A DNA stretch of 64,000 bases from DAOTVC01 sp034437215 (GCA_034437215.1 DAOTVC010000156.1:1-64000); one strand, 5' to 3'. Shown: positions 42,018 to 49,931, numbered from the stretch's first letter. The notes: generated from the sequence alone by a model not told the origin. Made by a program: numbers and translations.

Positions 42018-42082
42018 GAACAAGTTTGGAACTCTTGTGAAAGCAGCCCGGAACCCAAATTAAGATGTGTGTGTGTTAGAAT
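42018..42082 (+). promoter_or_regulatory. Putative promoter region of the 42113-51585 transcript
   Basis: TAGAAT (42077-42082) is the -10 candidate. GAACAAGTTTGGAA (42018-42031) and GGAACCC (42050-42056) lie at 59 and 27 bases before it, close to the positions of GAACGAGTTTGGAA and GGAAGCC before TACAAT at 29535. A GTGTGTGTGTT run is at 42067-42077. Confidence 0.5.
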
Positions 42083-42112
42083 AGAGTCAGCGATGGGAGA
42101 GCGAAGAGAGCC

Positions 42113-43195
42113 ATGACACACAAACAGATCCTCATTGTAGATGATGAACCCAAGGTAGCCTTCTTTCTAGGCCGGTCCCTCAAGCTGGCGGATCAAGAGT
42201 GCGAGGTCAACACGGCCAAATCGGGAGAGGAGGCCCTGGAGATCCTCAACCGTACCCCCGTCGATCTGCTCATCACCGATCTGCGCATGCCGGGGATCAG
42301 CGGGTTGGACCTCATCCGCTGGGTAAGCGCCGCCAGCCCCCAGACGCGCACCATCCTCATCACCGCCTACGGCAACGACGAGATCCAGAGCGAAGCCCGC
42401 AACCTGGAGGTCTACCGCTACATCACCAAACCCTTCAACGTCCACCAGTTCACGGAGGTGGTGCAGGGCGCGCTGCGCGACGTGGCCGTCAGCACCCCGG
42501 GCTTCACCGTCTTCTCCGACGAGACCTTCGAGGCCATCGCCCGGCGCCTGGAGACCCTGCGCTACGACACGGGTGCCCGCTGCATTCTGTTGGCCGATCG
42601 CCAGGGGCAGCTGCTCGTCGAGGTGGGCGAGACCGAGGGGGTGAACAGCACCCTGCTGCTCGCCCTGCTGGCGGGCGGCTTTGCAGCCAGCGCGGAGCTG
42701 GCGCGCCAGTTTGGGGACGGGGAGGCCATCAACCTCAACTTCCAGGAGGGCAGCCGCTACGACATCTACTCCGCCAACGTGGGCGACAACCTCTTCGTGG
42801 CGCTGGTCTACGACCGCCGCATCCAGAAGAGCCGCGTGGGTATGGTCTGGCTCTACGTGCGCCGCGCCATCGACGAGTTAGCCGCTACCTTCTCCGCGGG
42901 CCAGACGACGGAGAACGTCCAACCGTTAGACGACGACTTCAGCTCCTCCCTCCTGGCGGAATTGGACTCCGCCTTCGCCGAGGACGACAAACTCGTCTTC
43001 AGGCCGCCTGCTGCCCCGTCGCCTTCCCGGAGAAGGGAGCCGGCGCCGAAGCCGGCGCCGCCTTCAGCCCGTGCTGCGCCTCCCCCCCCGGTCCAAGAAG
43101 CAGAAGCCGCAGATAAACCCGCCACGGGGGAGCTCTTCTCGCTGGAAGAGGCGGTCAAGCGCGGTCTGATCCCACCCAACCTGCTGGACAAGTGA
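42113..43195 (+). CDS. Receiver-roadblock protein with proline-rich tail
   Basis: 360 residues. An intact receiver (1-120): VDDEPKVA, Asp56 in LLITDLRMPGISG, ITAYG, switch lysine in YITKPFNVHQF. A roadblock-type domain (about 135-265): TGARCILLADRQGQLLVEVG, LLALLAGGFAASAELARQFG, KSRVGMVWLYVRRA. Then a P/A/E-rich linker (about 300-340) and a short C-terminal motif FSLEEAVKRGLIPPNLLDK. Unlike the two pseudo-receiver fusions at 33400 and 34698 this one can be phosphorylated, so it may transmit kinase signals to the MglA-like GTPase encoded 24 bases downstream. Confidence 0.9.
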   Translation: MTHKQILIVDDEPKVAFFLGRSLKLADQECEVNTAKSGEEALEILNRTPVDLLITDLRMPGISGLDLIRWVSAASPQTRTILITAYGNDEIQSEARNLEVYRYITKPFNVHQFTEVVQGALRDVAVSTPGFTVFSDETFEAIARRLETLRYDTGARCILLADRQGQLLVEVGETEGVNSTLLLALLAGGFAASAELARQFGDGEAINLNFQEGSRYDIYSANVGDNLFVALVYDRRIQKSRVGMVWLYVRRAIDELAATFSAGQTTENVQPLDDDFSSSLLAELDSAFAEDDKLVFRPPAAPSPSRRREPAPKPAPPSARAAPPPPVQEAEAADKPATGELFSLEEAVKRGLIPPNLLDK

Positions 43196-43219
43196 CCCCA
43201 AGGAGCGTTGAGAGCCAAC

Positions 43220-43804
43220 ATGTTTATTAATTGGAAGATGCGCGAACTCAACCTCAAGATCGTCTACTACGGACCGGGGATGAGCGGCAAGACGACCAAT
43301 CTGGAGTACATCCACGCCAAGATCAACCCGCAGATGCGTGGGGAGCTGGTGACGCTGAAGACGCGCGAGGACCGGACGATCTTCTTCGACTTCCTCCAGC
43401 TGGAGCTGGGGGCCATCAAGGGCTTGAAGCCCAAGTTCAACCTCTACACCGTGCCGGGGCAGGTCTGCTACGCCGCTACGCGCAAGCTGACCCTCCAGGG
43501 CGCTGACGGTATCGTCTTCGTCGCCGACTCCCAGATGCAGCGTCTGGCCGACAACATCCAGTCCTACCGGATGCTGCGCCAGCAGATGGGCGAGCTGGGC
43601 CTGGAACCGAAGCACGTCCCCGTCGTCATCCAGTACAACAAGCGGGATCTGCCGCGCATCGCTCCGGTGGGGCTGCTGGCGCGGTACTTCTCCCCCAACG
43701 GCACCCCCTCCTTCGAAGCCATCGCTATTCAAGGGCGGGGGGTGCTCGAAACCCTGAAGGCCATCATCAACGCCGTCGTGGTCAACGCACAGCGGAAACT
43801 CTAA
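43220..43804 (+). CDS. MglA-like small GTPase (copy 3)
   Basis: 194 residues from the ATG at 43220; an in-frame TTG at 43208 is closer to AAGGAG, but both paralogues begin M-x-I/L-NWK like this ATG. P-loop GPGMSGKTT (from Gly18), LYTVPGQ, and QYNKRD (Asn140). It is closest to the protein at 35543 (shared ADSQ, NLEYIH/NLEQIH and SLKT/TLKT stretches). Its direct upstream neighbour is the receiver-roadblock fusion; the next gene also carries a roadblock domain. Confidence 0.94.
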   Translation: MFINWKMRELNLKIVYYGPGMSGKTTNLEYIHAKINPQMRGELVTLKTREDRTIFFDFLQLELGAIKGLKPKFNLYTVPGQVCYAATRKLTLQGADGIVFVADSQMQRLADNIQSYRMLRQQMGELGLEPKHVPVVIQYNKRDLPRIAPVGLLARYFSPNGTPSFEAIAIQGRGVLETLKAIINAVVVNAQRKL

Positions 43805-43813
43805 GGGAGCCAG

Positions 43814-44812
43814 ATGACGATGAATGCCACCCACCGAGAACGCGACGTAGCCAGCGTGCTGCGCATCGCCATTGCGAAGGCCCGGGAGGGGGACAAGGCG
43901 GGAGCGCGCCGCCTCCTTCAGGCGGCCGCCGAGGAGCATCCCACGAACGAGGAGCTCTGGCTCTGGCTGGCCGGGCTCGCCGAGAGCACCCGGGATGCGG
44001 AGCTCTATCTGCAGACGGTGCTCACCCTCAACCCCGACCACGCTCGGGCCCAGGAGGGGCTGCGTCTGCTGCGGGCCAAGCAGGACGCGGCCCCCCAAGA
44101 GGCGCCCGCCGCCCTGCCGGAATCCGAGAGGCTGGAAACTCAGAAAGCGGAGCCTGGGGAATCGCCCGCTCCCTCCCCCCCCTGCCCCGCGTGCGGGATG
44201 CCGCTCCCCCCCGACACCTCCTTCTGCCCCACCTGCGGCCACATGGAGGGGCAGCCCGCCGCCGAGAGCCTGGAGGATCTCGATCCCGTCCCCACCGCGG
44301 TGGCGGTGGGCAACGAGATGCCCGGCCTCGCCCTCTCCATCGAACAGGCCGAGGCCATCGACGACTGCCTGGAGCGCATCGCCTACGAGAGCGAGGCCAG
44401 CTGCATCATCCTCGCCGACGTGAGCGGGCAGCTCATCAGCGAGCGGGGGCGGATGGACGGGATGAACACCCAGGTCCTCTCGGCCCTCGCCGCCGGGGAG
44501 CTCTCCGCGACGAAGGAGATGGCCCGTCTCGTCGGAGAGAGGGCCCGCTTCAGCCTGCTCCTGCACGAGGGACACGAGCGCAGCGTCTACCTCTCCCACG
44601 TGGGCGAACATCTCCTGCTCATCATCGTCTTCGACAGCGAAACTCCCATCGGCCTGGTGCGCATCATTCTCAAGAAGGCGGTACGCGAACTGGCCCCCAT
44701 CATGGAGCGACGGGGAACCGGCAGCGCCGGTGAGTCCCTCGACGGTGACTTTGCAAGGCTCGTGGGAGACGAACTGGATTCGACGCTGGACTTCACCACA
44801 GACTGGGATTAA
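43814..44812 (+). CDS. TPR-like / zinc-ribbon / roadblock protein
   Basis: 332 residues. The N-terminus (about 10-90) looks like two TPR-like helical pairs (AGARRLLQAAAEEHPTNEEL and ...YLQTVLTLNPDHARAQEGL). A zinc ribbon follows a proline-rich stretch: CPACGMPLPPDTSFCPTCG (about residues 119-137). Then a roadblock-type domain (about 175-300): ASCIILADVSGQLISERGRM, LSALAAGELSATKEMARLVG, PIGLVRIILKKAV. This combination is unusual; TPR and zinc-ribbon modules suggest an adaptor for assembling complexes. It starts nine bases after the GTPase stop. Confidence 0.82.
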   Translation: MTMNATHRERDVASVLRIAIAKAREGDKAGARRLLQAAAEEHPTNEELWLWLAGLAESTRDAELYLQTVLTLNPDHARAQEGLRLLRAKQDAAPQEAPAALPESERLETQKAEPGESPAPSPPCPACGMPLPPDTSFCPTCGHMEGQPAAESLEDLDPVPTAVAVGNEMPGLALSIEQAEAIDDCLERIAYESEASCIILADVSGQLISERGRMDGMNTQVLSALAAGELSATKEMARLVGERARFSLLLHEGHERSVYLSHVGEHLLLIIVFDSETPIGLVRIILKKAVRELAPIMERRGTGSAGESLDGDFARLVGDELDSTLDFTTDWD

Positions 44813-44857
44813 GGAGTACCCGAGCACAATAGAGCCGCAGGGAGGTAGAGAGGAAGC

Positions 44858-45571
44858 ATGGCGATCAAAGGACAGTTGAAAGAGATGAGCTTGCCCACGC
44901 TGGTTCAGTACGCCTGCACCGAGGGGCAGCAAGCAGCACTACACCTCTACCACGGCGATCAGGAAGCCACAGTCTATTTCGAGTCCGGAGAGATTGTACA
45001 CGCTGCATTCGATGATCAGACCGGAGAGGAGGCATTCTATCTAGTACTACAATGGCAAGAGGGTGAATTCACATTGGAATCCGCCGTTACCGCGCCCGCG
45101 CGCACCATCGCGACCCCCTGGTCCGTGCTACTCATGGACGGGTTGCAACGGTTCGACGAGGAGACGTGGGACAACACAGAGCATCAGGAGGACTATGACA
45201 TGCCGGAGAACATTCGAGACATACTTGTAGAGCTGGGAAGCCAGGTGCCCGGGTTCATCGCCACCAGCGTGTGCGGGATGGACGGTCTGGGCATCGCCGG
45301 TTTCGCAGTCGGAGACACGAACGTGGAGGCCATCAACGCCCAGATGACCCTGCTCGTCAAGCTGGTAGACACCACGACCCAGAAGCTGGGCGCCGGGGTT
45401 GTCGAGGATCACCTGCTCACGACGGACAAGGCCTACCTTCTGCTGACCTTCCTGGAGGACAAGCACTACTATCTGGGCATCGCCGTCAACCGCAACGAGT
45501 CCACCCTCGGTAACCTGCGCCTCAACAGCCGCATTTACTCGAAGCGGATCAACCAGGCCCTGCCCCATTAG
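44858..45571 (+). CDS. DUF4388-roadblock protein (second copy)
   Basis: 237 residues. DUF4388 domain (1-100): IKGQLKEMSLPTLVQYACTEG, VYFESGEIVHAAFDDQTGEEA, PWSVLLMDGLQRF. Roadblock-type domain (about 112-230): LGSQVPGFIATSVCGMDGLG, VNAQ-like segment INAQMTLLVKLVDTTTQKLG, STLGNLRLNSRIYSKRI. It parallels the 31849 gene in architecture but is not closely similar to it. The codon use and base composition of the first third (44870-45090, visibly more A/T-rich) differ from the rest. Confidence 0.85.
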   Translation: MAIKGQLKEMSLPTLVQYACTEGQQAALHLYHGDQEATVYFESGEIVHAAFDDQTGEEAFYLVLQWQEGEFTLESAVTAPARTIATPWSVLLMDGLQRFDEETWDNTEHQEDYDMPENIRDILVELGSQVPGFIATSVCGMDGLGIAGFAVGDTNVEAINAQMTLLVKLVDTTTQKLGAGVVEDHLLTTDKAYLLLTFLEDKHYYLGIAVNRNESTLGNLRLNSRIYSKRINQALPH

Positions 45572-45591
45572 GAATAGGAGAGAGGTGAAGT

Positions 45592-45963
45592 ATGTCCAAG
45601 CTTGAAGAACTGGTACAACAGGTACGCAGCGAGGTCGGAGCGGATTTCATCTCCACGGACATCGTGGGGATGGACGGTCTCTCCATCGCGGGAGCGTCCG
45701 CAGACCCCAATTTCGATGGCTCTGCCGCCTCCGCCCGCTTCGCTATGGTGATGAAGCTCTCGCAGCAGGTAGCGAAGAAGATCCAGATGGGTGCGGTGGA
45801 CGACAACCTCGTCACCACCGATCAGGTCTACGTCATCTCCCGCTTCCTGGGCGACGGCTCCTACTACTGGGGGCTGGCGGTCACGCGCGACGCCGTCCTG
45901 GGTATGGTACGTATGGTGATGAGCGAGTACGCCGATCAGATCTGGCGGGCCATTCCCCGCTAG
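45592..45963 (+). CDS. Free-standing roadblock/LC7-domain protein
   Basis: 123 residues. EELVQQVRSEVGADFISTDIVGMDGLSIAGA opens the domain; a middle helix (MVMKLSQQVAKKIQMG) and LGMVRMVMSEYADQIWRAIPR close it. Similar in size to the proteins at 32743 and 40190, but clearly more distant. It is encoded directly after the DUF4388-roadblock gene, and GGATAGGAGAGAGG-type signal precedes the ATG. A likely partner in the same GTPase circuit. Confidence 0.87.
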   Translation: MSKLEELVQQVRSEVGADFISTDIVGMDGLSIAGASADPNFDGSAASARFAMVMKLSQQVAKKIQMGAVDDNLVTTDQVYVISRFLGDGSYYWGLAVTRDAVLGMVRMVMSEYADQIWRAIPR

Positions 45964-46018
45964 CGGGGGGATCTATCGTTAACCACGACCCACTACCACT
46001 TTACAAAAGGAGATAAAG

Positions 46019-46501
46019 ATGGCTACTGAAGAACAAAAGAAAGTACGGCAGTTGCGGCTGTTCAACGACATCATCTTCGGCTTTGCCAAGGGGCTCTACG
46101 ACCTCTTCGGGGAGGCCGCCATGGCCACCGTCGACACCATCGGCGAGGATATCCTCGAGGAGATGGAGCACGAGCTGGGGCTGGAGATCCAGGGGGAGAA
46201 CCCCGAGGACATCCTGACGGAGATCGAGCGGCTGTTGGTGGACGAGTACGGCCTCTGCACCAAGGCCACCCTGGAGATGCATCCCGAGACCCACGAGATC
46301 GACATGATCTGTGAGAACTGCCTGCTGACGAAGGCGACCCATGATCTGGTCGAAGCCGGCGTCCCCCCCTTCACCTGCGTCCCCATGATGATGGCCTCGG
46401 CGGCGCTCCACAAGCGCCTGGGGCGCAAGGCCAAAATGGTGAAGATCGATCAGGATCTGGAGAACCGCATCTGTGACGTCGACTTCCACATGCTCGACTA
46501 G
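46019..46501 (+). CDS. Conserved-type hypothetical protein with invariant-looking cysteines (V4R-like?)
   Basis: 160 residues, no membrane helices. AMATVDTIGEDILEEMEHELGL is followed by ILTEIERLLVDEYGLC, CENCLLTKAT and FTCVPMMMASAALHKRLG. Five cysteines, two in a C-x-x-C arrangement (CENC). The order of helices then a cysteine-bearing C-terminal half recalls V4R or hydrocarbon-binding (heme/ligand sensor) domains, but the match is weak and is offered only as a hint. It sits between a roadblock gene and the carbonic anhydrase gene; ATG follows AAAGGAGATAAAG. Confidence 0.6.
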   Translation: MATEEQKKVRQLRLFNDIIFGFAKGLYDLFGEAAMATVDTIGEDILEEMEHELGLEIQGENPEDILTEIERLLVDEYGLCTKATLEMHPETHEIDMICENCLLTKATHDLVEAGVPPFTCVPMMMASAALHKRLGRKAKMVKIDQDLENRICDVDFHMLD

Positions 46502-46563
46502 GTGGAAACAGGAGTAGTAGCAGCTCTGGAACAGTTCAGCTCATAGGATAAGGAAGAGACGTC

Positions 46564-47185
46564 ATGACTACCAATGTGCACAAGAACGTCGTCACCGGCT
46601 TCAGTCCGGAGATGAGCGATCCTGACATCGACCCGACCGGCCTACGTCCATCCCATGGCCGCCGTCATCGGCAACGTCCACCTGGGGCGCCGCGTCATGG
46701 TCTCGCCCTGCGCCTCGGTGCGCGGTGACGAGGGACAGGCCCTCTTCGTCGACGACGAGGCCAACGTCCAGGATGGGGTCATCATCCACGCGCTCGAGAC
46801 CTGGTCCGACGATGCCCCCGTGGAGCAGAACCTCGTGGAGCACGCGGGGCAGAAGTACGCCGTCTACGTGGGGAAGCGGGTCTCCCTGGCCCACCAGTCC
46901 CAGATTCACGGGCCGGCTAAGGTCGGTGACGACACCTTCATCGGTATGCAGAGCCTGGTCTTCAAGGCCGAGGTGGGCAGCGGCTGCGTCGTCGAGCCCA
47001 AGTCCCTGCTCTTGGGCGTCAAGGTCGCCGGCGGGCGCTACGTCCCCGCCGGCTCCATCATCAAGTCCCAGGCCGACGCCGACGCTCTCCCGGAGATCAC
47101 CGAGGATTACGCCTTCAAGAATCTGAATAAGGGCGTCGTCCACGTCAACGTCCATCTGGCCGACGGCTACAACGCCGCGTCCTAA
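46564..47185 (+). pseudogene. cam: Cam-type gamma carbonic anhydrase, frameshifted near the N-terminus
   Basis: The ATG at 46564 follows AAGGAAG and encodes MTTNVHKNVVTGFSPEMSDP..., the expected N-terminus, up to DIDPTG. Removing one G at about 46639 (ACCGGCC to ACCGCC) joins this frame to the main one beginning DPTAYVHPMAAVIG. After the join the protein is a left-handed beta helix with gamma-CA ligands: Arg-Asp-Glu in SVRGDEG, HALE (His and catalytic Glu), and two zinc histidines in LAHQSQIHGP. The acidic loop DDAPVEQN is that of the archaeal Cam subclass, not the CcmM/CamH one. The internal ATG at 46655 has no ribosome-binding site and would lose a turn of the helix. Either a real inactivation or a base-calling/assembly error. 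Confidence 0.8.
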
Positions 47186-47213
47186 CCGCCAGCATCACCA
47201 TGTCTGTTCACGA

Positions 47214-47265
47214 GGGCGGGATCACACTTCAACACTGCCCACATCGATACCAGGTGATCCCGCCC
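47214..47265 (+). terminator. Inverted repeat downstream of the carbonic anhydrase gene
   Basis: GGGCGGGATCAC (47214-47225) and GTGATCCCGCCC (47254-47265) are exact complements separated by 28 bases, directly before the amidoligase gene. No T-tract follows, so it may be an attenuator or RNA-stability element. Confidence 0.55.
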
Positions 47266-47292
47266 ACCGTGCACTAGAGGGATTGTAGAGGG

Positions 47293-48609
47293 ATGAAAGA
47301 GCCCATCCTCTTCCGCCGCGAAGATACGCTGAGCCACGAGGCCGCCATGTACTGGAAGGACCTCCTCTACCGCACCGTCAAGATCGGGACGGAGGTGGAG
47401 TTTGCCCTGCCCAAGGGCGTGCGCAAGAGGGAGTTCCTCCCCGCCCTGGTCGCGGCCCTCCAGCCCTCCAAGGATCTGCTGAACCTGGGCGCCTTCGGGG
47501 TCTACGACATCGTCAGCGAGCATTGCGGTGTCGAGATCCAGGTGATCGGACGCCAGCCCTACTACCCCGCCCTGCTCCAGCAGTACAAGGCGATTCTCGA
47601 CCCCCTCCTCGAACAGGGGGTGCGAGCGCGGGCCACCTGCGGCCTCCACTTCCACGTCCTCACGCCCAGCCTGGCGGAGCCCGTGCCCGAGATCGTCCTC
47701 GCCAACGTCTGGAATCTCACACGGCGCTACGCGCCCCATCTGCGCTTCCTCACCAGCACCGGCTCCCGCCCCGAGGCCCTCTGCCGCCGCCGCAACTACG
47801 CCAGCCACCTGGAGATGGTCCGCCATACGCCCGGCGCCATGTCCATGCGCAAGATCTACGAGACGCTGCGGGACAGCCAGCCGGTGCCCGAGCACAACAA
47901 CTTCCTCAACCTCGAGCACGTCACCTTCACCGCAGAGGGTGCCGTGCGCTCCTTCCACCTGGAGTTCCGCTTCCCCGACGCCGACCTGGCCCCCACCTCG
48001 GTGGTCGCCAAGAACTACCTCTTCCTGGCGATGGTCCTCAAGGCCGTGGAGATGAGCCAGTACGGGGTCATCCACGTGGGGCGGATCCAGGAGTGGCGCC
48101 GGAAGGTCCAGATCCTCGATTGGCTGAGCAACAACGACGGGACCCTGGCGACGAGCGACACGAGCAAGATCACGTCCGAGATCATCGAGGAGCTGCGCGT
48201 CGGCTGCCGCGAACTCCTGGAGCTCCTCAAGCCCATCTTCGGGCGCTTCAGCCGCGCCTCCTTCGAGGGCGTCGAGGAGCACCCCGCCTTCGAGGTGCTC
48301 AGCTTCCTCGCCGAGACCCCCATCTCCCTCCTACGCTGCAGCGGACGAGGCTGGTTGGAGATCGAAGCCCTGCTGGCGGAGCGGGCCATCGTCCAGCCGG
48401 GGGAGTGGGATGGGAGCGACCGGCGCCTCATCCGCGCCATCGAGCTGGCAGAGCTCACCGGACGCACCGAGCCCGAGGCCTGGAAGTGGGAGACGGCCCG
48501 GGAGCTCTTCCTGACCCCGCAGGAGCTGGAACGACGCTTGGAACGGCTGGATCGCTGGCGCGGGCTGAAGTGGGACGTCAGCCTGGGCACGATGGTCTTC
48601 CTGGGTTGA
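47293..48609 (+). CDS. Amidoligase-family enzyme (glutamine-synthetase/GCS-like fold)
   Basis: 438 residues. TVKIGTEVEFALP near residue 30 is the first conserved block of the putative amidoligase family (PF12224-type), in which the E.E residues bind metal-ATP; later blocks include CGLHFHVLTP, an HxH-bearing strand, and SFHLEFRFPDADLAP, which carries further acidic ligands. Relatives form amide bonds between a carboxylate and an amine with ATP. The following gene is a class II glutamine amidotransferase one base downstream, which could supply or remove the amide nitrogen. Comparative genomics has linked the two families in peptide or protein modification. The substrate is unknown; the neighbours suggest signalling proteins, but this is an inference. 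Confidence 0.78.
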   Translation: MKEPILFRREDTLSHEAAMYWKDLLYRTVKIGTEVEFALPKGVRKREFLPALVAALQPSKDLLNLGAFGVYDIVSEHCGVEIQVIGRQPYYPALLQQYKAILDPLLEQGVRARATCGLHFHVLTPSLAEPVPEIVLANVWNLTRRYAPHLRFLTSTGSRPEALCRRRNYASHLEMVRHTPGAMSMRKIYETLRDSQPVPEHNNFLNLEHVTFTAEGAVRSFHLEFRFPDADLAPTSVVAKNYLFLAMVLKAVEMSQYGVIHVGRIQEWRRKVQILDWLSNNDGTLATSDTSKITSEIIEELRVGCRELLELLKPIFGRFSRASFEGVEEHPAFEVLSFLAETPISLLRCSGRGWLEIEALLAERAIVQPGEWDGSDRRLIRAIELAELTGRTEPEAWKWETARELFLTPQELERRLERLDRWRGLKWDVSLGTMVFLG

Positions 48610-48610
48610 G

Positions 48611-49402
48611 ATGTGCGGCTTAGTCGGAACCCTCCTTCATCCCCGGCCCCGCTCACCCGAGGCCTGGCAGACCATCCGGGAGGCCACGACCGGCAACCTC
48701 CAGGCCAACGAGGAGCGGGGGCGGGAGGCGGCCGGCATCGCGGTCATTCAGCGGGATGGACGCTACCACATCTTCAAACAGCCGGTCACGGCGTCCAGCC
48801 TGATCGTGATGGAGGGCTACCGGGAGACCCTGGAGCGGGTGAACGAGGAGACGGTCTGCATCCTGGGTCACACCCGCATGCCCACGAAGGGCAGCCGCTG
48901 GCGCAACGTGAACAACCACCCGCTGCTCGCCGGACACGTCATCGGAATTCACAACGGGGTCATCTCCAACGACGACGAGCTCTTCGCGACGCTGGGCCTC
49001 TGCCGCTGCGGGGAGGTGGACAGCGAGATCATCTTCCGCCTCCAGGACGGCATCGATCCCCAGCGGGAAAACGGGCGCTACCTGCCCCGCGTCAGCGAGA
49101 GGATGAGGCTCCTGGGGGGGCGCTTCGCCACCCTCTCCGTGGATCTGCGGCAGCCGACCCGCCTCCTGGCCCTGAAACACCTCCAACCCCTCTGCATCCA
49201 CTACGAGCGCTCCCTGACGGCCCTCTTCTTCTCCTCCCGCTACATCTTTCTGCGCCGGGCCTTCGGGCGCTCCGTCGTCACGGAGGCGCTGGACAGCGGT
49301 TACGGCTTCTACTTCGACGCCCTCAACTTCCCCGCCCGGGAGGGAGAGCCCCTCTCCCTCTTCGAGATCTTTCCGTCTAACACAAAGGAGACCCCATCAT
49401 GA
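48611..49402 (+). CDS. Class II glutamine amidotransferase (Ntn-type)
   Basis: 263 residues. MCGLVGTLLHP places the nucleophilic cysteine at position 2, as in YafJ and GATase II domains; RGREAAGIAV, GHTRMPTKGS and GVISNDDELF are the glutamine-binding blocks. Only the glutaminase domain is present, so it needs a synthetase partner, and the amidoligase whose stop is one base upstream is the natural one. The C-terminal quarter (LDSGYGFYFDALNFPAREGEPLS) is unusual for the family. It overlaps the next roadblock gene by four bases. Confidence 0.87.
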   Translation: MCGLVGTLLHPRPRSPEAWQTIREATTGNLQANEERGREAAGIAVIQRDGRYHIFKQPVTASSLIVMEGYRETLERVNEETVCILGHTRMPTKGSRWRNVNNHPLLAGHVIGIHNGVISNDDELFATLGLCRCGEVDSEIIFRLQDGIDPQRENGRYLPRVSERMRLLGGRFATLSVDLRQPTRLLALKHLQPLCIHYERSLTALFFSSRYIFLRRAFGRSVVTEALDSGYGFYFDALNFPAREGEPLSLFEIFPSNTKETPS

Positions 49403-49923
49403 ATGAGACCCTGGCCGTACCCGCAGCCCTCTCCACGGAGCTGGAAGGGATCCTGCGTCAACTCTATCAGAAGGCGAACGCCACCGCGGTGCTGCTCGCC
49501 GACGTCAGCGGCCAGCTGATCGCTCTGGAAGGCGAGGGGGAGCTGAGAGATCCGGTCATCGTCGCCGCCCTCTCGGGGGGGCAGCTGGCGGCCATCCAGG
49601 AACTGGCCCGCCAGGTGGGCGACCCCCATCCCCTCGGCGCCCTCTTCTACGAGGGGGAGCAGAAGCGCATCGCCCTGCTGGACGTGGGCGGGAGCTTCGT
49701 GCTCATCGTGGTCTTCGAACCGGAGATCCCCATGGGCCTGGTGCGCCACTACGCCACGCGCACCGTCAGCGCCCTGGATGCGCTGCGGGAGGAGTTCGAA
49801 GAGTGGATGCGCGCTGCGGGCCCCCTCTTTGCCCTCCAGGAGAGCGAGGAGGAAGCGGGCGAGCCGTTCGACTTCAACACGGCGCTGGGTGATGCTTTCG
49901 ACGACGCCTTTGAAGGCTTTTGA
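49399..49923 (+). CDS. Roadblock-type protein
   Basis: 174 residues; ATGA overlap with the amidotransferase gene, and AAGGAG precedes the ATG. One roadblock-type domain (about 15-130): ATAVLLADVSGQLIALEGEG, IVAALSGGQLAAIQELARQVG, IPMGLVRHYATRTVSA. A C-terminal helical, acidic tail ends FDFNTALGDAFDDAFEGF, resembling the tails of the fusions at 33400 and 34698 (NEVGNALEDLFG and ESVNRVLGDILGE). This shared end motif, a helix with ...L.d.F/I, is worth noting as a possible docking site. Confidence 0.82.
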   Translation: MNETLAVPAALSTELEGILRQLYQKANATAVLLADVSGQLIALEGEGELRDPVIVAALSGGQLAAIQELARQVGDPHPLGALFYEGEQKRIALLDVGGSFVLIVVFEPEIPMGLVRHYATRTVSALDALREEFEEWMRAAGPLFALQESEEEAGEPFDFNTALGDAFDDAFEGF

Positions 49924-49931
49924 GGTGAACC

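Noticed and set aside
46655..47185. Carbonic anhydrase ORF from the ATG at 46655 as the native start
   Set aside because: No ribosome-binding site, and the homologous N-terminus is present upstream in another frame; a frameshift explains it better.
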